From contig DYIW01000005.1 in assembly GCA_020723465.1 (NCBI GenBank), positions 1-32,728 of the forward strand: 32,728 nucleotides of DNA, written 5' to 3'. The translations under genes were made by a program, and so were the position numbers. The notes under the pieces are model-generated. The model saw only the letters and a list, made by a program, of their open reading frames with translations. It was not told where the DNA came from and searched no databases. This document shows positions 15,901 to 25,965 of this stretch, piece after piece. This stretch comes from Phycisphaera mikurensis. Lineage in GTDB: Bacteria > Planctomycetota > B15-G4 > JADJEK01. Position 1 is the first letter of the stretch. Each line of letters opens with the position of its first letter.

Positions 15901-16435
15901 GAGAGACCAGCCGGCCGATGGCGCCCGCGTCGCGCGCGCACAGCCCCTCGAGCTCGGCGGCGGGCCGCCCCTCGCCCGCCGGGAAATCGCAGCGGCTGAG
16001 CAGGTCGTTGATCATGCCCTGCAGGCCCATCTTGCGCCCGTCGTCCGGGGAGTAGATGCGCGCGATGCCGTAGGCGTGCAGCTCCGCGATCTCGTCGGGC
16101 AGGATGGTGCCGCCGCCGCCGCCGAAGATGAGGACGCGCGCGCCCTGCTCCGCCAGCAGGTCATGCATGTACTTGAAGAACTCGACGTGTCCGCCCTGGT
16201 AGGAGGTGACGGCGATCGCCTGCGCGTCCTCCTGGATGGCGCAGGCGACGATCTCCTGGACGGAGCGGTTGTGGCCCAGGTGGATCACCTCGGCGCCCGA
16301 GGCCTGCAGGATGCGGCGCATGATGTTGATGGCCGCGTCGTGCCCGTCGAACAGGGAGGCGGCCGTCACGATGCGTACGTGGTTTTTCGGCCGGTAGACG
16401 GCTGCGTCCGCCGGAGCGCCCTGCTGCGATGCCAT
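12971..16435 (-). CDS. icmF: Fused isobutyryl-CoA mutase IcmF (B12 domain - G-protein - mutase)
   Basis: A single polypeptide carries the B12-binding domain (LFDGHDAAI, about 28-36), a MeaB-like GTPase chaperone ([10 protein letters not shown] about 210-218, [21 protein letters not shown] about 350) and a C-terminal acyl-CoA mutase barrel (about 560-1150). IcmF proteins interconvert isobutyryl- and n-butyryl-CoA, and some also isovaleryl- and pivalyl-CoA. Here [11 protein letters not shown] has Gln where MutB has the carboxylate-binding Arg of MVRNTYIY, fitting a substrate without a free carboxylate. The length of about 1154 aa is slightly above the usual 1,090-1,100. The start is uncertain: ATG 16435 is preferred for its codon, and GTG 16453 adds six residues. 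It leads the operon icmF-mutA-mutB-meaB. No clear promoter was found upstream. Confidence 0.95.
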   Translation of the reverse strand: MASQQGAPADAAVYRPKNHVRIVTAASLFDGHDAAINIMRRILQASGAEVIHLGHNRSVQEIVACAIQEDAQAIAVTSYQGGHVEFFKYMHDLLAEQGARVLIFGGGGGTILPDEIAELHAYGIARIYSPDDGRKMGLQGMINDLLSRCDFPAGEGRPAAELEGLCARDAGAIGRLVSLAENAPAAWEQLNGSLAALLAERVAPVLGVTGPGGSGKSSLVDELVRRFLLDFRDKTVAVVSVDPSKRKSGGALLGDRIRMNAINNPRVYMRSLATRQANLALSKYVHSSIDICRAAGHDLVIVETSGIGQSDTEITDHCDVSLYVMTAEYGAATQLEKIDMLDFADVIAINKFDKRGSLDALRDVRKQYRRNHGLWDAAAESFPIYGTIASQFNDPGVNRLYRRVMEALVEKTGAGLRSTIDLGVEEGEKHHIIPPERVRYLAEIVENSERSDQFVREQASIARRLYQLNGVIEQLRASVGQKKVEIIDTGSGEVVSAIQHVTGEPVYLQELIDLYHQLEAKLHHRCRALLADWPAMQKRYRAAKYQFQVRDTVIEQDLHSESLAHLNIPKVSLPRYHDWGDILAWLLQENAPGMFPYTAGAYPLKRAGEDPARQFAGEGGPERTNKRFHFLARGLRAKRLSTAFDSVTLYGEDPDERPDIYGKIGNSGVSIATLDDAKKLYSGFNLADPATSVSMTINGPAPMMLAFFMNAAIDQQCERYIREQGKTEQAARRVAEIDARLGCERPRYQGELPPGSDGLGLLLLGVTGDEVLPRETYEKIKADTLSQVRGTVQADILKEDQAQNTCIFSTEFALRMMGDIQQFFIDRAVRNFYSVSISGYHIAEAGANPITQLAFTLANGFTYVEYYLSRGMHIDDFAPNLSFFFSNGLDPEYSVIGRVARRIWAKAMRFKYRGNERSQKLKYHVQTSGRSLHAQEIGFNDIRTTLQALYALYDNCNSLHTNAYDEAITTPTEESVRRAMAIQLIINKELGLAKSENPLQGSFVIEELTALVEEAVLKEFRSISERGGVLGAMERMYQRSRIQEESLHYETLKHSGQLPIVGVNTFLDPRGSPTVTPAEVIRSTRDERDYAIHSLRACQKRNAGRARQALKDLQRTAVAQGNTFTELMEACKCCSLGQISGALHAVGGQYRRNM

Positions 16436-16619
16436 GCCTGCCGCTCTCACCACTCGAGCTGATCGCCGCGTCTTGCTGCGAGGATCGGGTTACGGGACGC
16501 GCGGCACGCGACCGCGCTCGCCCCCCGCGCGCGCGGCGCCGCCCGGCGCGGGGTTCCGGCCAGCCTAGCCTTTTCCAGGGGCGTCAGAAAGTGCCGAGAG
16601 CACCCGGGGCGCGGAAGCG
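16436..16619. other. Gap between M48 protease gene and icmF, with GC hairpin
   Basis: The 184-bp gap contains a GC-rich inverted repeat, GCGCCG-CC-CGGCGC at 16536-16549, next to alternating CGCG runs. It has no T-tract in either direction, so it is a weak terminator candidate for the M48 gene at best. No good sigma-70 promoter for icmF is visible; CTGACG...TAGGCT with a 14-bp spacer near 16560-16590 is too poor to claim. No ORF is supported. Confidence 0.4.
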
Positions 16620-18008
16620 TCACCGGCCGCGCCCGGCCCCCTGGCTGGCCCCCAGGCTGCGCAGGCGCTCGCGCGCCTTGGTGCCGAAGCTCCCCTCCTG
16701 GTCGAGCTCCACCACTTGGCGGTAGGCGCGCACCGCGTCGTCGCGGCGCCCGAGCTTCTCGCACGACAGGCCGAAGTAGTAGAGCGGCGTCGGGCTCATG
16801 GGGAACAAGTCGCTCGCCAGCTCGAACTCCGCCGCCGCCTTGCGATGGTCCCCTTCCTCGAACCAGACCATGCCCAGGAGCTGGTGCGGCCGGAACAGCC
16901 GGCGCTCCGGCAGGTGCATGTCGTCGAGGCGGATGGCCTGCTCCAGGGCCTCGCGCGCCTCGGCGTGGCGCTCCAGCGCGAGGTGGCAGGCGCCGATGGC
17001 GGTGTGGAAGAGCGGCTCGTCCGGGATGGCGGCGGCGCACTCCTCGAAGGAGCCGAGCGCCTGCTCGAGCGGCCCCGACTTCCCGCCCTCCAGGGCCTCG
17101 GCGAACGCCGTCCAGGCCTTGTCGTACTGCTCGTAGGTGGGCTCCGCCCGCTGGAGCGTGGCGAGGATCTGGGCGAACGAGTCGTTCCCTTCGCGGTAGG
17201 GCCGGAAGGAGCTGCGCGGCCGCGCCGTCAGCTCGGGGTACTTCTGCTCGATCTCGGCGTGGATGTCGCTGATGCGGTTCTCGTTCAAGGGGTGCGTGCG
17301 CAGCCACTCGATCTGCAGGCCGCCGCTCTCCTCCTCGAGCTTCTGGAAGTAGGCGAAGGTCTTGGTCGCCTCGGCCGGGTCGTAGCCCATGGTGGCCGCG
17401 TAGTAGACGCCGCGCTCGTCCGACTGCTGCTCCTGGCCGCGGTCGTAGCGCAGCAGGAAGAGCTGCGCGCCGGCCGAGCCGAGCGAGGTCGCCAGCCCCG
17501 GCTCGCGGCTGCGCGTCACCGCCGACTCGGCCGTGCCGATGAGGCCGACGACGATGCCGCCGATGAGCTGGCGGCCCATGGCTTGATGCGAGTGGCGGTG
17601 TTCGACGTGGCCCAGCTCGTGGCCCATGACGGAGATGAACTGCCCCTCGGTCTCGAGCGCGGACAGCAGCCCGCGCGTGATGTAGATGTAGCCGCCGGGC
17701 ACGGCGAAGGCGTTCGGCGTGGAGGTGTTGAGGATGGTGAACTTCCAGGCGAAGTCCTCGGCGCGCACCGAGTGGCCCGCCATCTCCACGATGAGCCTGC
17801 CCAGGTAATCGGCGGCCGCCGGGTCGTGGTACACGCCGTCGAACATGGCGTCGATGTTCGGCGCGTAGGCGTCGCCCAGCTCGACCTCTTCCTTGAGGGA
17901 CATCTCGCCCAGGCAGAAGTACATCGTCTGGTCCACCGGGTCGACGCAGCACGAGCCCACCAGCAGAAGGCAGAGGAAGAGCAGCGCCAGGCGCAGGATC
18001 CAGTACAT
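16620..18008 (-). CDS. M48 family metalloprotease with C-terminal TPR repeats, lipoprotein
   Basis: A 462-aa zinc peptidase of the BepA/Oma1/HtpX-like M48 class. The N-terminus MYWILRLALLFLCLLLVGSCC is an export signal with a plausible lipobox (VGS-C20), suggesting membrane attachment outside the cytoplasm. The zinc site is GHELGH (H130, E131, H134) with the third ligand in EQQSDERG (E193). The proteolytic core includes PNAFAVPGGYIYITRGLL (98-115) and THPLNENRI. From about 340 to 450 helical pairs such as EPLFHTAIGACHLALERHAEAREALEQAIRL read as TPR units. In proteobacteria such proteins handle outer-membrane assembly quality control; the role here is inferred. It is divergent from the ABC transporter genes and has a putative promoter upstream. 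Confidence 0.9.
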   Translation of the reverse strand: MYWILRLALLFLCLLLVGSCCVDPVDQTMYFCLGEMSLKEEVELGDAYAPNIDAMFDGVYHDPAAADYLGRLIVEMAGHSVRAEDFAWKFTILNTSTPNAFAVPGGYIYITRGLLSALETEGQFISVMGHELGHVEHRHSHQAMGRQLIGGIVVGLIGTAESAVTRSREPGLATSLGSAGAQLFLLRYDRGQEQQSDERGVYYAATMGYDPAEATKTFAYFQKLEEESGGLQIEWLRTHPLNENRISDIHAEIEQKYPELTARPRSSFRPYREGNDSFAQILATLQRAEPTYEQYDKAWTAFAEALEGGKSGPLEQALGSFEECAAAIPDEPLFHTAIGACHLALERHAEAREALEQAIRLDDMHLPERRLFRPHQLLGMVWFEEGDHRKAAAEFELASDLFPMSPTPLYYFGLSCEKLGRRDDAVRAYRQVVELDQEGSFGTKARERLRSLGASQGAGRGR

Positions 18009-18037
18009 GGTGTTCGCTTTCGTTTCGGGGCGGCTCG

Positions 18038-18066
18038 AGACTAAGCTGCGCGCGGGCTCGGTACAA
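18038..18066 (-). promoter_or_regulatory. Putative promoter of the M48 protease gene
   Basis: On the minus strand TTGTAC (18066-18061) and TAGTCT (18043-18038) are separated by 17 bp, ending about 30 bp upstream of the ATG. Each matches the consensus at three of six positions. The spacing and the location in the divergent gap are the main support. I found no equally good match for the plus-strand transporter operon. Confidence 0.35.
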
Positions 18067-18148
18067 CTGCAGGAGATCCGGGCGCCTCGGGCGGGGCAAG
18101 GCGAGCGGGTCTGATCGGAGCGCCGCCGCGATGTGTAGGTTGGCGCGC

Positions 18149-19000
18149 ATGAGCGAGAACGTCGCGCTGGCCGCGGCCGGCCTGAGCAGGGTCTTCGCGC
18201 GGCCTCCGTTCGGGAGGTGCGTGCCGGCTCTCGACGGCTTCTCCGTCGAGGTCCGGCCGGGGGAGATCCTCGGCCTGGCCGGGCCGAACGGCGCCGGCAA
18301 GACCACGGCGCTCCGCTGCTGCCTGGGGCTGCTCGCGCCCACGCAGGGCAGGGTGCTGCTGTTCGGCGCGCTCGCGGGCACGCGCGCGGCGCGCGGTCTG
18401 GCCGGCTTCTCTCCGGAGCGCTTCGACCTCTCGGGCGGGCGCAGCGGGCGCGAGACGCTCGAGCTGCTCGGCGCGCTGTCCGGCCTGCGCGGCCGCGACC
18501 TCGAGGCGCGCGCCGGCGACCTGCTCGCGCGGTTCGACCTGCTCGCCGCGGCGGAGCGGCCGCTCTGCTCCTACTCCAAGGGCATGGTGCGCCGCCTGTC
18601 GATCGCGGCCGCGCTGCTCTCGGACCCGCCGCTCCTCGTCCTGGACGAGCCGTTCGATGGGCTCGACCCGCTCGGCGCCCAGGCGGTGCGCGAGGAGATC
18701 CAGCGCCGGGCCCGGGCGGGCGCCGCTGTGGTCCTCTCCTCCCACGCCCTGGCCGAGGTGGAGGCGGTCGCGACCCACCTGCTGCTCCTCGGCGCGGGCA
18801 GGACGCTCGTCGCCGGCCCGGCGGACGCGGTCCTGGCGCAGGACGGCCGCTGCGAGCTCCAACTCGACGGCCTGGACGCGGCCGGCCTCGAGGCGCTCAG
18901 GCGCCTGGTGGAGGAGCGCGGCGCGCGGCTCGAGCGCGTGCGTCCCGGCCGCGGAACCCTGGAGGAGCTGTTCCGCCGCAGCCTCGGGAGGGAGCGATGA
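18149..19000 (+). CDS. ABC transporter ATP-binding protein (ABC-2 exporter type)
   Basis: This is the ATPase subunit of an ABC-2 type exporter. Visible motifs are Walker A GPNGAGKT, Q-loop region RGLAGFSPERFDL, signature CSYSKGMVRRLSIAAAL (the YSKGM form usual in this class), Walker B LLVLDEPFDGLDPL and H-loop SSHALAEVE. The C-terminal 70 residues resemble the accessory region of drug/lipid exporters. The track start is ATG 18131; ATG 18149 (MSENVALAAAGLSRVF) fits the family N-terminus better, but neither has a strong Shine-Dalgarno. The stop overlaps the permease start as ATGA. The substrate is unknown. A Q-loop Gln is not obvious (SPER), so the Gly-Phe-Ser-Pro-Glu loop takes its place, as in many ABC-2 ATPases. 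Confidence 0.92.
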   Translation: MSENVALAAAGLSRVFARPPFGRCVPALDGFSVEVRPGEILGLAGPNGAGKTTALRCCLGLLAPTQGRVLLFGALAGTRAARGLAGFSPERFDLSGGRSGRETLELLGALSGLRGRDLEARAGDLLARFDLLAAAERPLCSYSKGMVRRLSIAAALLSDPPLLVLDEPFDGLDPLGAQAVREEIQRRARAGAAVVLSSHALAEVEAVATHLLLLGAGRTLVAGPADAVLAQDGRCELQLDGLDAAGLEALRRLVEERGARLERVRPGRGTLEELFRRSLGRER

Positions 19001-20205
19001 TCCGCCGCCTGGCCTGGGACGCGGTGCGCCTGCTGCTGCGCGGCCGTGCCTTCTTCCTGGTGCTCGGCGCCGGCCTGCTCGCCGGCCTGTTCGTGCGCGC
19101 CACGCGCGACACGGGCTCGGCCAGCCTGCACGGCGCGCATCTCAGCGGCGCGGCGGTCGAGACCCTGGCCAGCACGCTGTTCCTGGCCGGACTGGTCACG
19201 GCCCTGGTCTTCGGCCTGCTGCTCGCCGCCGAGGACCGTGGCAGCGGCTTCCTGGCGCAGGTTGCACTCCGGCCGGTAGGAAGGGTCGCCTACGCAGCGG
19301 GCCGGCTGCTCGGCCTGGCGGCCGCGGTCCTCCTTGGAACCCTCTTGCTCGCGCTGCCCGCGACCCTGGTCGCCGGCCTGGGGCGCCGCGACCTGCCCGA
19401 GCTGGTCGAGCGCGCCCGCGCCAGCTCCGTCTTCGCCGGGGAGAGACTGCTCGCCGGCGCCGAGATCGACCAGATCGCGCTCGGCCGCCCGGGCCGGTTC
19501 CACTTTCCAGCCGGAGCGCGTCGGGACGCGACGCTGCTGCTCCGGCCCAAGGTTGCCCTCGGCCAGGCCGCGTCCTTCAGCGGCCGGCTGGAGCTCGCCC
19601 TCACGCTCGAGACCGCGGACGGTGCGCGCACCCGCGTCACGCCGCCGCCGTTCCGGCCGCTGCGCGAGCTGCCCATCCGCTTCGACCAGGACCTGGCGGG
19701 CGCGCCCTTCGTGCTGGAGGTCGAGCCGCTCTCCCCCGCTTTCGTGCTGGAGATCGACCGGGACGCGCTCACCGTCCTCGGCGCCAGGGTCCCCTTCGCG
19801 CGGGACGCGGTGCTCTCCTTCCTGCTCGTCGTCCTGGCCGGGATCACCGCCGCCGCTCTCGCCTTCTTCCTCGGCATCGCCCTGTCGCCCGGTCCGGCCT
19901 CGCTCGCCGCCTGCTTCGTGCTGCTCGCCGGCCTCGGGCGCGAGGCCGTGCTCGACGTCATCGCCGGCATGGGCGGCGGCGGCGCGGCAGAGGGCGCGGG
20001 CGCCCTGCTGCGCTGCCTGCGCTTCGCCCTCGGCCTGCTGGCGCGCCTGGCCCCGGACTTCAATCTCTTCAACGCGGCGGAGAGCCTCGGCGCGGGCGTC
20101 GCCCTGGCTGCGCCCGACGTGTTTCTCGCCCTGCTCCTGTGCCTGATCGCGGCGCTCGCCGCGCTCCTCCTCGCCGCCGCCGCCGCCCCCTTCCAGGAGA
20201 AGTGA
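18997..20205 (+). CDS. ABC-2 type transporter permease subunit
   Basis: A 402-aa membrane protein that pairs with the preceding ATPase. ATG 18997 overlaps the ATPase stop (ATGA) and follows a good GGGAGG Shine-Dalgarno; the longer track ORF is a shadow. Predicted membrane helices: about 17-33 (AFFLVLGAGLLAGLFV), 54-76, 90-115, then a soluble extracytoplasmic stretch of about 150 residues (SSVFAGERLLAGAEI... to IDRDALTVLGARVPF). Next come helices AVLSFLLVVLAGITAAALAFFLGIAL, PASLAACFVLLAGLG and the C-terminal VFLALLLCLIAALAALLL. The large loop between helices 3 and 4 is typical of ABC-2 permeases. The family is inferred from context and topology more than from a sequence signature. Confidence 0.82.
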   Translation: MIRRLAWDAVRLLLRGRAFFLVLGAGLLAGLFVRATRDTGSASLHGAHLSGAAVETLASTLFLAGLVTALVFGLLLAAEDRGSGFLAQVALRPVGRVAYAAGRLLGLAAAVLLGTLLLALPATLVAGLGRRDLPELVERARASSVFAGERLLAGAEIDQIALGRPGRFHFPAGARRDATLLLRPKVALGQAASFSGRLELALTLETADGARTRVTPPPFRPLRELPIRFDQDLAGAPFVLEVEPLSPAFVLEIDRDALTVLGARVPFARDAVLSFLLVVLAGITAAALAFFLGIALSPGPASLAACFVLLAGLGREAVLDVIAGMGGGGAAEGAGALLRCLRFALGLLARLAPDFNLFNAAESLGAGVALAAPDVFLALLLCLIAALAALLLAAAAAPFQEK

Positions 20206-20206
20206 C

Positions 20207-21370
20207 GTGCGCGGGAAGAAGCTGCTCGCCGCGCCGCTCTCAGTGCTGCTCCTGCTCGCGGCCGACCAGACCGCCGAACGCGCCGCACGCCGCGCCGGCC
20301 AGCACGGCTTCCACGGTCTGGCGCAAGCCGGGGGCGCGCAGGGCCTGCTCTTCCTGCCGGCGCTGCGCGGCCTGCTCGTCCAGGTCTGGCTGGTGCGCAT
20401 CGACGCTGATCTGCGCGCCGGCTCCCCGCACAAGGCGCTGCGGCACGCCCGCCAGGTGCTGGCGCTGGCGCCGGACCTCGCGGCGGCGCGCGTGCGCCTC
20501 GCCGACGTCCTGGCCTACAACCTGCCGCCCGGCGAGGCCGATCCCGAGCGGCGCCTGGCGTGGATTGCGGAGGGCCTGGGCGTGCTCGACGACGGGCTCG
20601 AGCGCGATCCCACGGCCGCGCTCCTGCACCAGGAACGCGGCCTGCTCATCTGGTCGCGCGGGCTGGCGTACCCGGAGTTCGAGCAGGCGTTTGGCGAGAC
20701 ATGCGGCCAGACGACCCTGGAGGCGGGCGTGGAGGCGCTGGTGCGCGGCGCCGAGCTGGCGCGCGGGGAATGGCCGGCGGTGCGCGCCGCCACGATCGGG
20801 CTGGCACGGCGCGGCGACCAGCGCCTGGAGCGGGCCTGCGCCGGGGACGCCGCCTGGTTCACCGCCGCCGCGGACGACTTCGCGCGGGCGGCCGCGTACC
20901 TGCGCGAGCTGCTCGCCTGGTCCGAGCTGGCGCCCGAGGCGCTCGCGGTCGACCTCGCCCTGGCGCTGGCCTGCCAGGAGGCGGCCGCGCTCGGGGCGGC
21001 CGTGGCGGCGGGCCGGCAGATCGACCTCAGTGGCCTCGTGGCGGCCGTGCGGGGGGCACGCGCGGCCCTCTCCGCCTCGCCCTGGGCGGAAGCCGCGGCG
21101 CGGGCGCGGCTGGCGGAGATCGCCGTCCTCGGCCTGAGCTGCGCGCCGGAGGACGCGGAGCGCGCCGCTGCGCTCTGTCTCGACGGCCTGGCCGTGGTCG
21201 AGCAGGGGATCGAGCGGGAGCCCGAAGGGAGCGGTCTGGCCGCGAGCCGCGCGCTCCTCGCCCGCGAGGCGGCCGGAGTGCTCGCCCGCCTCGAAGCCCG
21301 GATGTCCTCCGGCCAGGCGGTCGATCCGAACCTGCTCCAGGCGCTGCGCGAGCGCTGCGCCGGCCCATAG
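20207..21370 (+). CDS. Membrane-anchored helical (TPR-like) protein, unknown function
   Basis: GTG 20207 starts one base after the permease stop, so it belongs to the exporter operon. The N-terminus MRGKKLLAAPLSVLLLLAADQ is a signal or anchor. The remainder of the 387 aa is almost all Ala/Leu/Arg-rich helix. The segment KALRHARQVLALAPDLAAARVRLADVLAYNLPPG (about 76-109) reads like a TPR unit, followed by further helical pairs. No catalytic motif is seen. It could be an extracytoplasmic adaptor for the exporter or for the downstream glycosyltransferase. The low-complexity composition makes remote homology unreliable. Confidence 0.72.
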   Translation: MRGKKLLAAPLSVLLLLAADQTAERAARRAGQHGFHGLAQAGGAQGLLFLPALRGLLVQVWLVRIDADLRAGSPHKALRHARQVLALAPDLAAARVRLADVLAYNLPPGEADPERRLAWIAEGLGVLDDGLERDPTAALLHQERGLLIWSRGLAYPEFEQAFGETCGQTTLEAGVEALVRGAELARGEWPAVRAATIGLARRGDQRLERACAGDAAWFTAAADDFARAAAYLRELLAWSELAPEALAVDLALALACQEAAALGAAVAAGRQIDLSGLVAAVRGARAALSASPWAEAAARARLAEIAVLGLSCAPEDAERAAALCLDGLAVVEQGIEREPEGSGLAASRALLAREAAGVLARLEARMSSGQAVDPNLLQALRERCAGP

Positions 21371-21394
21371 CGAAAAGAAGGAAGCGCGTGGCCC

Positions 21395-23140
21395 ATGAGG
21401 CTCTCCGACATCAAGTTCCTGGTTCTCGCCGGGCTGCTGCTGCGCGTGGCGGCGCTGCCGCTGAACGCGCTGCCTCACGGCGACGTGCACCTCGATCTCT
21501 TGACGCTCTCTTCGTTGTGGGAGGGGCGCGGCCTGAACACGCCCCTCGAGAGGTCGGTGGAGTTCTACCCGCAGAGTGACGCGGCCCCTGGCTACCCGCT
21601 CGATCAGCACCCGCCGCTCGCGCTGCTGCTCGCCGCGGCGCTCCAGCCGTTCACAGGGGAACCGTACACGGCCCTGCGCCTGGCCTCGCTCCTCGAGGGC
21701 GCGCTCGTGGTGCTCCTCGCCTTCCTCCTCGGCCGCCGCCTCTTCGACGCAGAGGCGGGCTGGGTCGCGGCCGCCCTGGTGTCGTGCTCGTTCCTGCTCG
21801 TGGACTTCTCCGGCAACGGCTCCATCTACACCCTGCACGCGTTGCTCGGCCTGCTCGTCCTTCTCCTGCTGACCCGTGACGGCTTGCTCGGCCGCTTCCT
21901 CTGCGGCGCGGCGCTCGGGCTCGCCAGCCTCGCGAACCACCAGGCCCTGGTCTTTCTGCCCGCGGTCCTCCTGGCGTTGGTCCTCTCCCTGCGGAGGCAG
22001 ACCTTCTCGGTCCGGGGCCTGCTTTCTCTGGGCGCGCTGCTCCTTGGCTTCGTCCTGGCCGTTCTGCCCTGGTGGCTGCGCAACCTGGAGGTGTTCGGCG
22101 ATCCCTTCTTCTCGGTGAACGCGCTCTACGCCAAGTGGCGGCTCGGGGGGCTCGTGTCCATCACCTCTGCCTCCGGAGCGGCGCTGCTCCAGGTCGAAGC
22201 CCCGGCACTGGCGGACCTGGCGAAGAACCTCGGCAAGGGTCTGATCGCCAACGCGCGTTTCATCGTGCTGCAGGCGCCGCTCTGGGCCGGCCCGGTGCTC
22301 GCGGCCGCGCTTCTCGGGGGCGCGCGCCTCCTTGTCGAAGGCTGGCGCCGTCGCTGCTGCGTATCCCTCGCCTTGGTCCTGCTGCCGTTGTTCCACCTCG
22401 GTTCCATGGCCGCCTGGCCGGGCACCAAGTTCCGCTACTTCGTGCCGCTCCTGCCCCTGCTCGTGCTGCTGGCGCTCCCGCCCCTGCGTGAGATGCCGCG
22501 CCGGGGGGAGCGCGTGGTGGCCTGGGCAGGGCTTGCCGGCATGGCGCTGGTCGCGGCCGAGATGCTGCTGCGGGGCGGCCGAACGCGCGACGGGGCGGTG
22601 CTCCTCGGCGCGCTCGCGCTGCTCGTTCTGCCCGTGCTCCTGGCCGCCCGCGGCCGGGTCCTTTCGCAAGGCTGGCTGTTCCTGCCCTTCCTGGCAATCC
22701 AGATCCTGCTCGCCGCCCTATCTGGCACGGGGACAACATATTATGACGGAATCCTGGGTTCTGATCCCTTTGCCGCCCGGGGCGCCGAAGCCACGGATCG
22801 CGCTCGCCAGCAGGGCCTCAAGGAGGCGGCGGCCGACCTCGCGCTGCTGGAAGTGCGGGGCCTGATCGGGCCGATCGAGCTGAAGACCTACTCCGTCGCG
22901 GCTGGATGCGACATGAAGGTCGTCCAGCCGGCGCCGCGGCCCGAGAGGCGCGCCGCGGGCTCGATCCGCGACGAGGAGGCGGTCCTCCAGGCCCTGCGCC
23001 GCCACGGGATCCGCCACGCTCTGGCAGAGACTTCCGAGGAAGCGAACTTCTACCGAAGCCTGCCGTCTTGCGCCGGGGAGGCGTACCGGAAGGAGGGCGC
23101 GACGCCCGAGCCGCTGATCCTGTTTCGTCTCGTCCCATAG
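21395..23140 (+). CDS. GT39/ArnT-like integral membrane glycosyltransferase
   Basis: A 581-aa polytopic membrane protein resembling GT-C enzymes of the dolichyl-phosphate-mannose/ArnT type, which move sugars from polyprenyl-phosphate donors outside the membrane. After the first membrane helix comes the loop HGDVHLDLLTLSSLWEGRG with acidic residues in the place of the catalytic Asp motif. It is followed by DQHPPLALLLAAAL and about ten hydrophobic helices to about residue 450. A soluble tail of about 130 residues follows (GILGSDPFAARGAEATDRARQQGLKEAAADL...). ATG 21395 lies 24 nt after the preceding stop, with AGAAGGA 12 bases upstream. It is the last gene of the exporter operon, suggesting glycan or glycolipid export, though acceptor and donor are unknown. 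Confidence 0.8.
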   Translation: MRLSDIKFLVLAGLLLRVAALPLNALPHGDVHLDLLTLSSLWEGRGLNTPLERSVEFYPQSDAAPGYPLDQHPPLALLLAAALQPFTGEPYTALRLASLLEGALVVLLAFLLGRRLFDAEAGWVAAALVSCSFLLVDFSGNGSIYTLHALLGLLVLLLLTRDGLLGRFLCGAALGLASLANHQALVFLPAVLLALVLSLRRQTFSVRGLLSLGALLLGFVLAVLPWWLRNLEVFGDPFFSVNALYAKWRLGGLVSITSASGAALLQVEAPALADLAKNLGKGLIANARFIVLQAPLWAGPVLAAALLGGARLLVEGWRRRCCVSLALVLLPLFHLGSMAAWPGTKFRYFVPLLPLLVLLALPPLREMPRRGERVVAWAGLAGMALVAAEMLLRGGRTRDGAVLLGALALLVLPVLLAARGRVLSQGWLFLPFLAIQILLAALSGTGTTYYDGILGSDPFAARGAEATDRARQQGLKEAAADLALLEVRGLIGPIELKTYSVAAGCDMKVVQPAPRPERRAAGSIRDEEAVLQALRRHGIRHALAETSEEANFYRSLPSCAGEAYRKEGATPEPLILFRLVP

Positions 23141-23182
23141 ATGCGCGCGCGCGGGGATTCACAGGGGCCGAAGCGCGTTTTC

Positions 23183-23211
23183 TTGCGCCGTTTCGCGCGA
23201 ACGGATAAAGT
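23183..23211 (+). promoter_or_regulatory. Putative hppA promoter
   Basis: TTGCGC (23183-23188) and TAAAGT (23206-23211) are separated by 17 bp in the 138-bp gap upstream of hppA. The -10 matches at four positions and the -35 at three. The patch is AT-richer than its surroundings, and a T-rich run follows at about 23221-23230. The leader of about 60 bp also has a short palindrome GACCC-CA-GGGTC (23243-23254). Confidence 0.4.
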
Positions 23212-23278
23212 GCCCCGCTCATTTTTCATTCTTCGGCCCGGAGACCCCAGGGTCCATCTCTGATCAGGGAAACCGCTC

Positions 23279-25333
<2,055 letters not shown>

Positions 25334-25343
25334 CAGCGGGTTG

Positions 25344-25775
25344 ATGACGGACGCTTCCGCAGCCGGACCGCTTCGCGCACGTTCCTCTGAGGATCTGCCG
25401 GACGCGCAGGGGCAGGCCGGGATCGACAGCAAAGATCTCGCTCTGCTGTGTGCGCGCGTCTGCGACGACAAGAAGGGCGAGGAGATTCGCGTGCTCGACG
25501 TCAGCCGGGCGCTGCCGATCCTCGACTACTTCGTGATCGCCACCGGCAAGAACCGGCGCCACCTGCGCGCCCTGGCGGACGAGGTGCGCAAGGCGGCGCG
25601 CGAGCGCGGCGCGCGGCCGCGCAGCGAGGAGGGCGGCGACGGCGCGGGCCGCTGGCTGCTGCTCGACCTGGGCGACGTCATCGTGCACTTCTTCGACCCG
25701 GAGACGCGGCGCTTCTACGACATCGAGGCCCTCTGGGCGGACGCGCCGCGCGTGGACTGGGCGCCGGGCGGCTGA
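25344..25775 (+). CDS. rsfS: Ribosomal silencing factor RsfS (iojap/YbeB family)
   Basis: This small protein binds uL14 on the large ribosomal subunit and blocks subunit joining in nutrient limitation. The diagnostic region is ILDYFVIATGKNRRHLRALADEVRKAARERG, followed by GRWLLLDLGDVIVHFFDPETRRFYDIEALWADAPRV, which is nearly consensus for the family. ATG 25344 is preferred to the TTG at 25341 in the track. The N-terminal 30 residues (ASAAGPLRARSSEDLPDAQGQ) are an extra tail not usual in RsfS, so an internal start is possible, though no better Shine-Dalgarno was noticed. It usually sits near nadD or rlmH, which are not here; its neighbour is hppA, 10 nt upstream. Confidence 0.93.
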   Translation: MTDASAAGPLRARSSEDLPDAQGQAGIDSKDLALLCARVCDDKKGEEIRVLDVSRALPILDYFVIATGKNRRHLRALADEVRKAARERGARPRSEEGGDGAGRWLLLDLGDVIVHFFDPETRRFYDIEALWADAPRVDWAPGG

Positions 25776-25965
25776 CGGGCGCGTCTGGGGCCGATCCGGC
25801 GGCCGCGCGCAGCGGGCTGGAACGGGCGCGCCGCGCCGCGCTAGAATCTCATTTCGGCCAGCGGACGCCGCGGCCGGTCTTGATGTCTGGTGGAGATCCG
25901 TCGATAACAGCAGGCGCGAGCCTGCCGGCGCGCAGGCGGCCGCCGCGGGCCGGCGGCGTTTCAGG
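25776..25965. other. Gap with -10-like TAGAAT and two tandem GC hairpins
   Basis: The 190-bp gap upstream of the thioredoxin-fold gene holds TAGAAT (25842-25847, five of six to the -10 consensus) but no fitting -35. It also has two adjacent inverted repeats: GCCTGC-6 nt-GCAGGC (25920-25937) and GCCGCC-7 nt-GGCGGC (25939-25957), the latter ending eight bases before the ATG. Together they could form a structured leader over the ribosome-binding site. Such short GC arms also arise by chance at this base composition. Confidence 0.35.

Noticed and set aside
13542-15941. Minus-strand 799-aa ORF inside icmF
   Set aside because: Out-of-frame shadow of icmF: low-complexity Arg/Ala/Gly product without family features.
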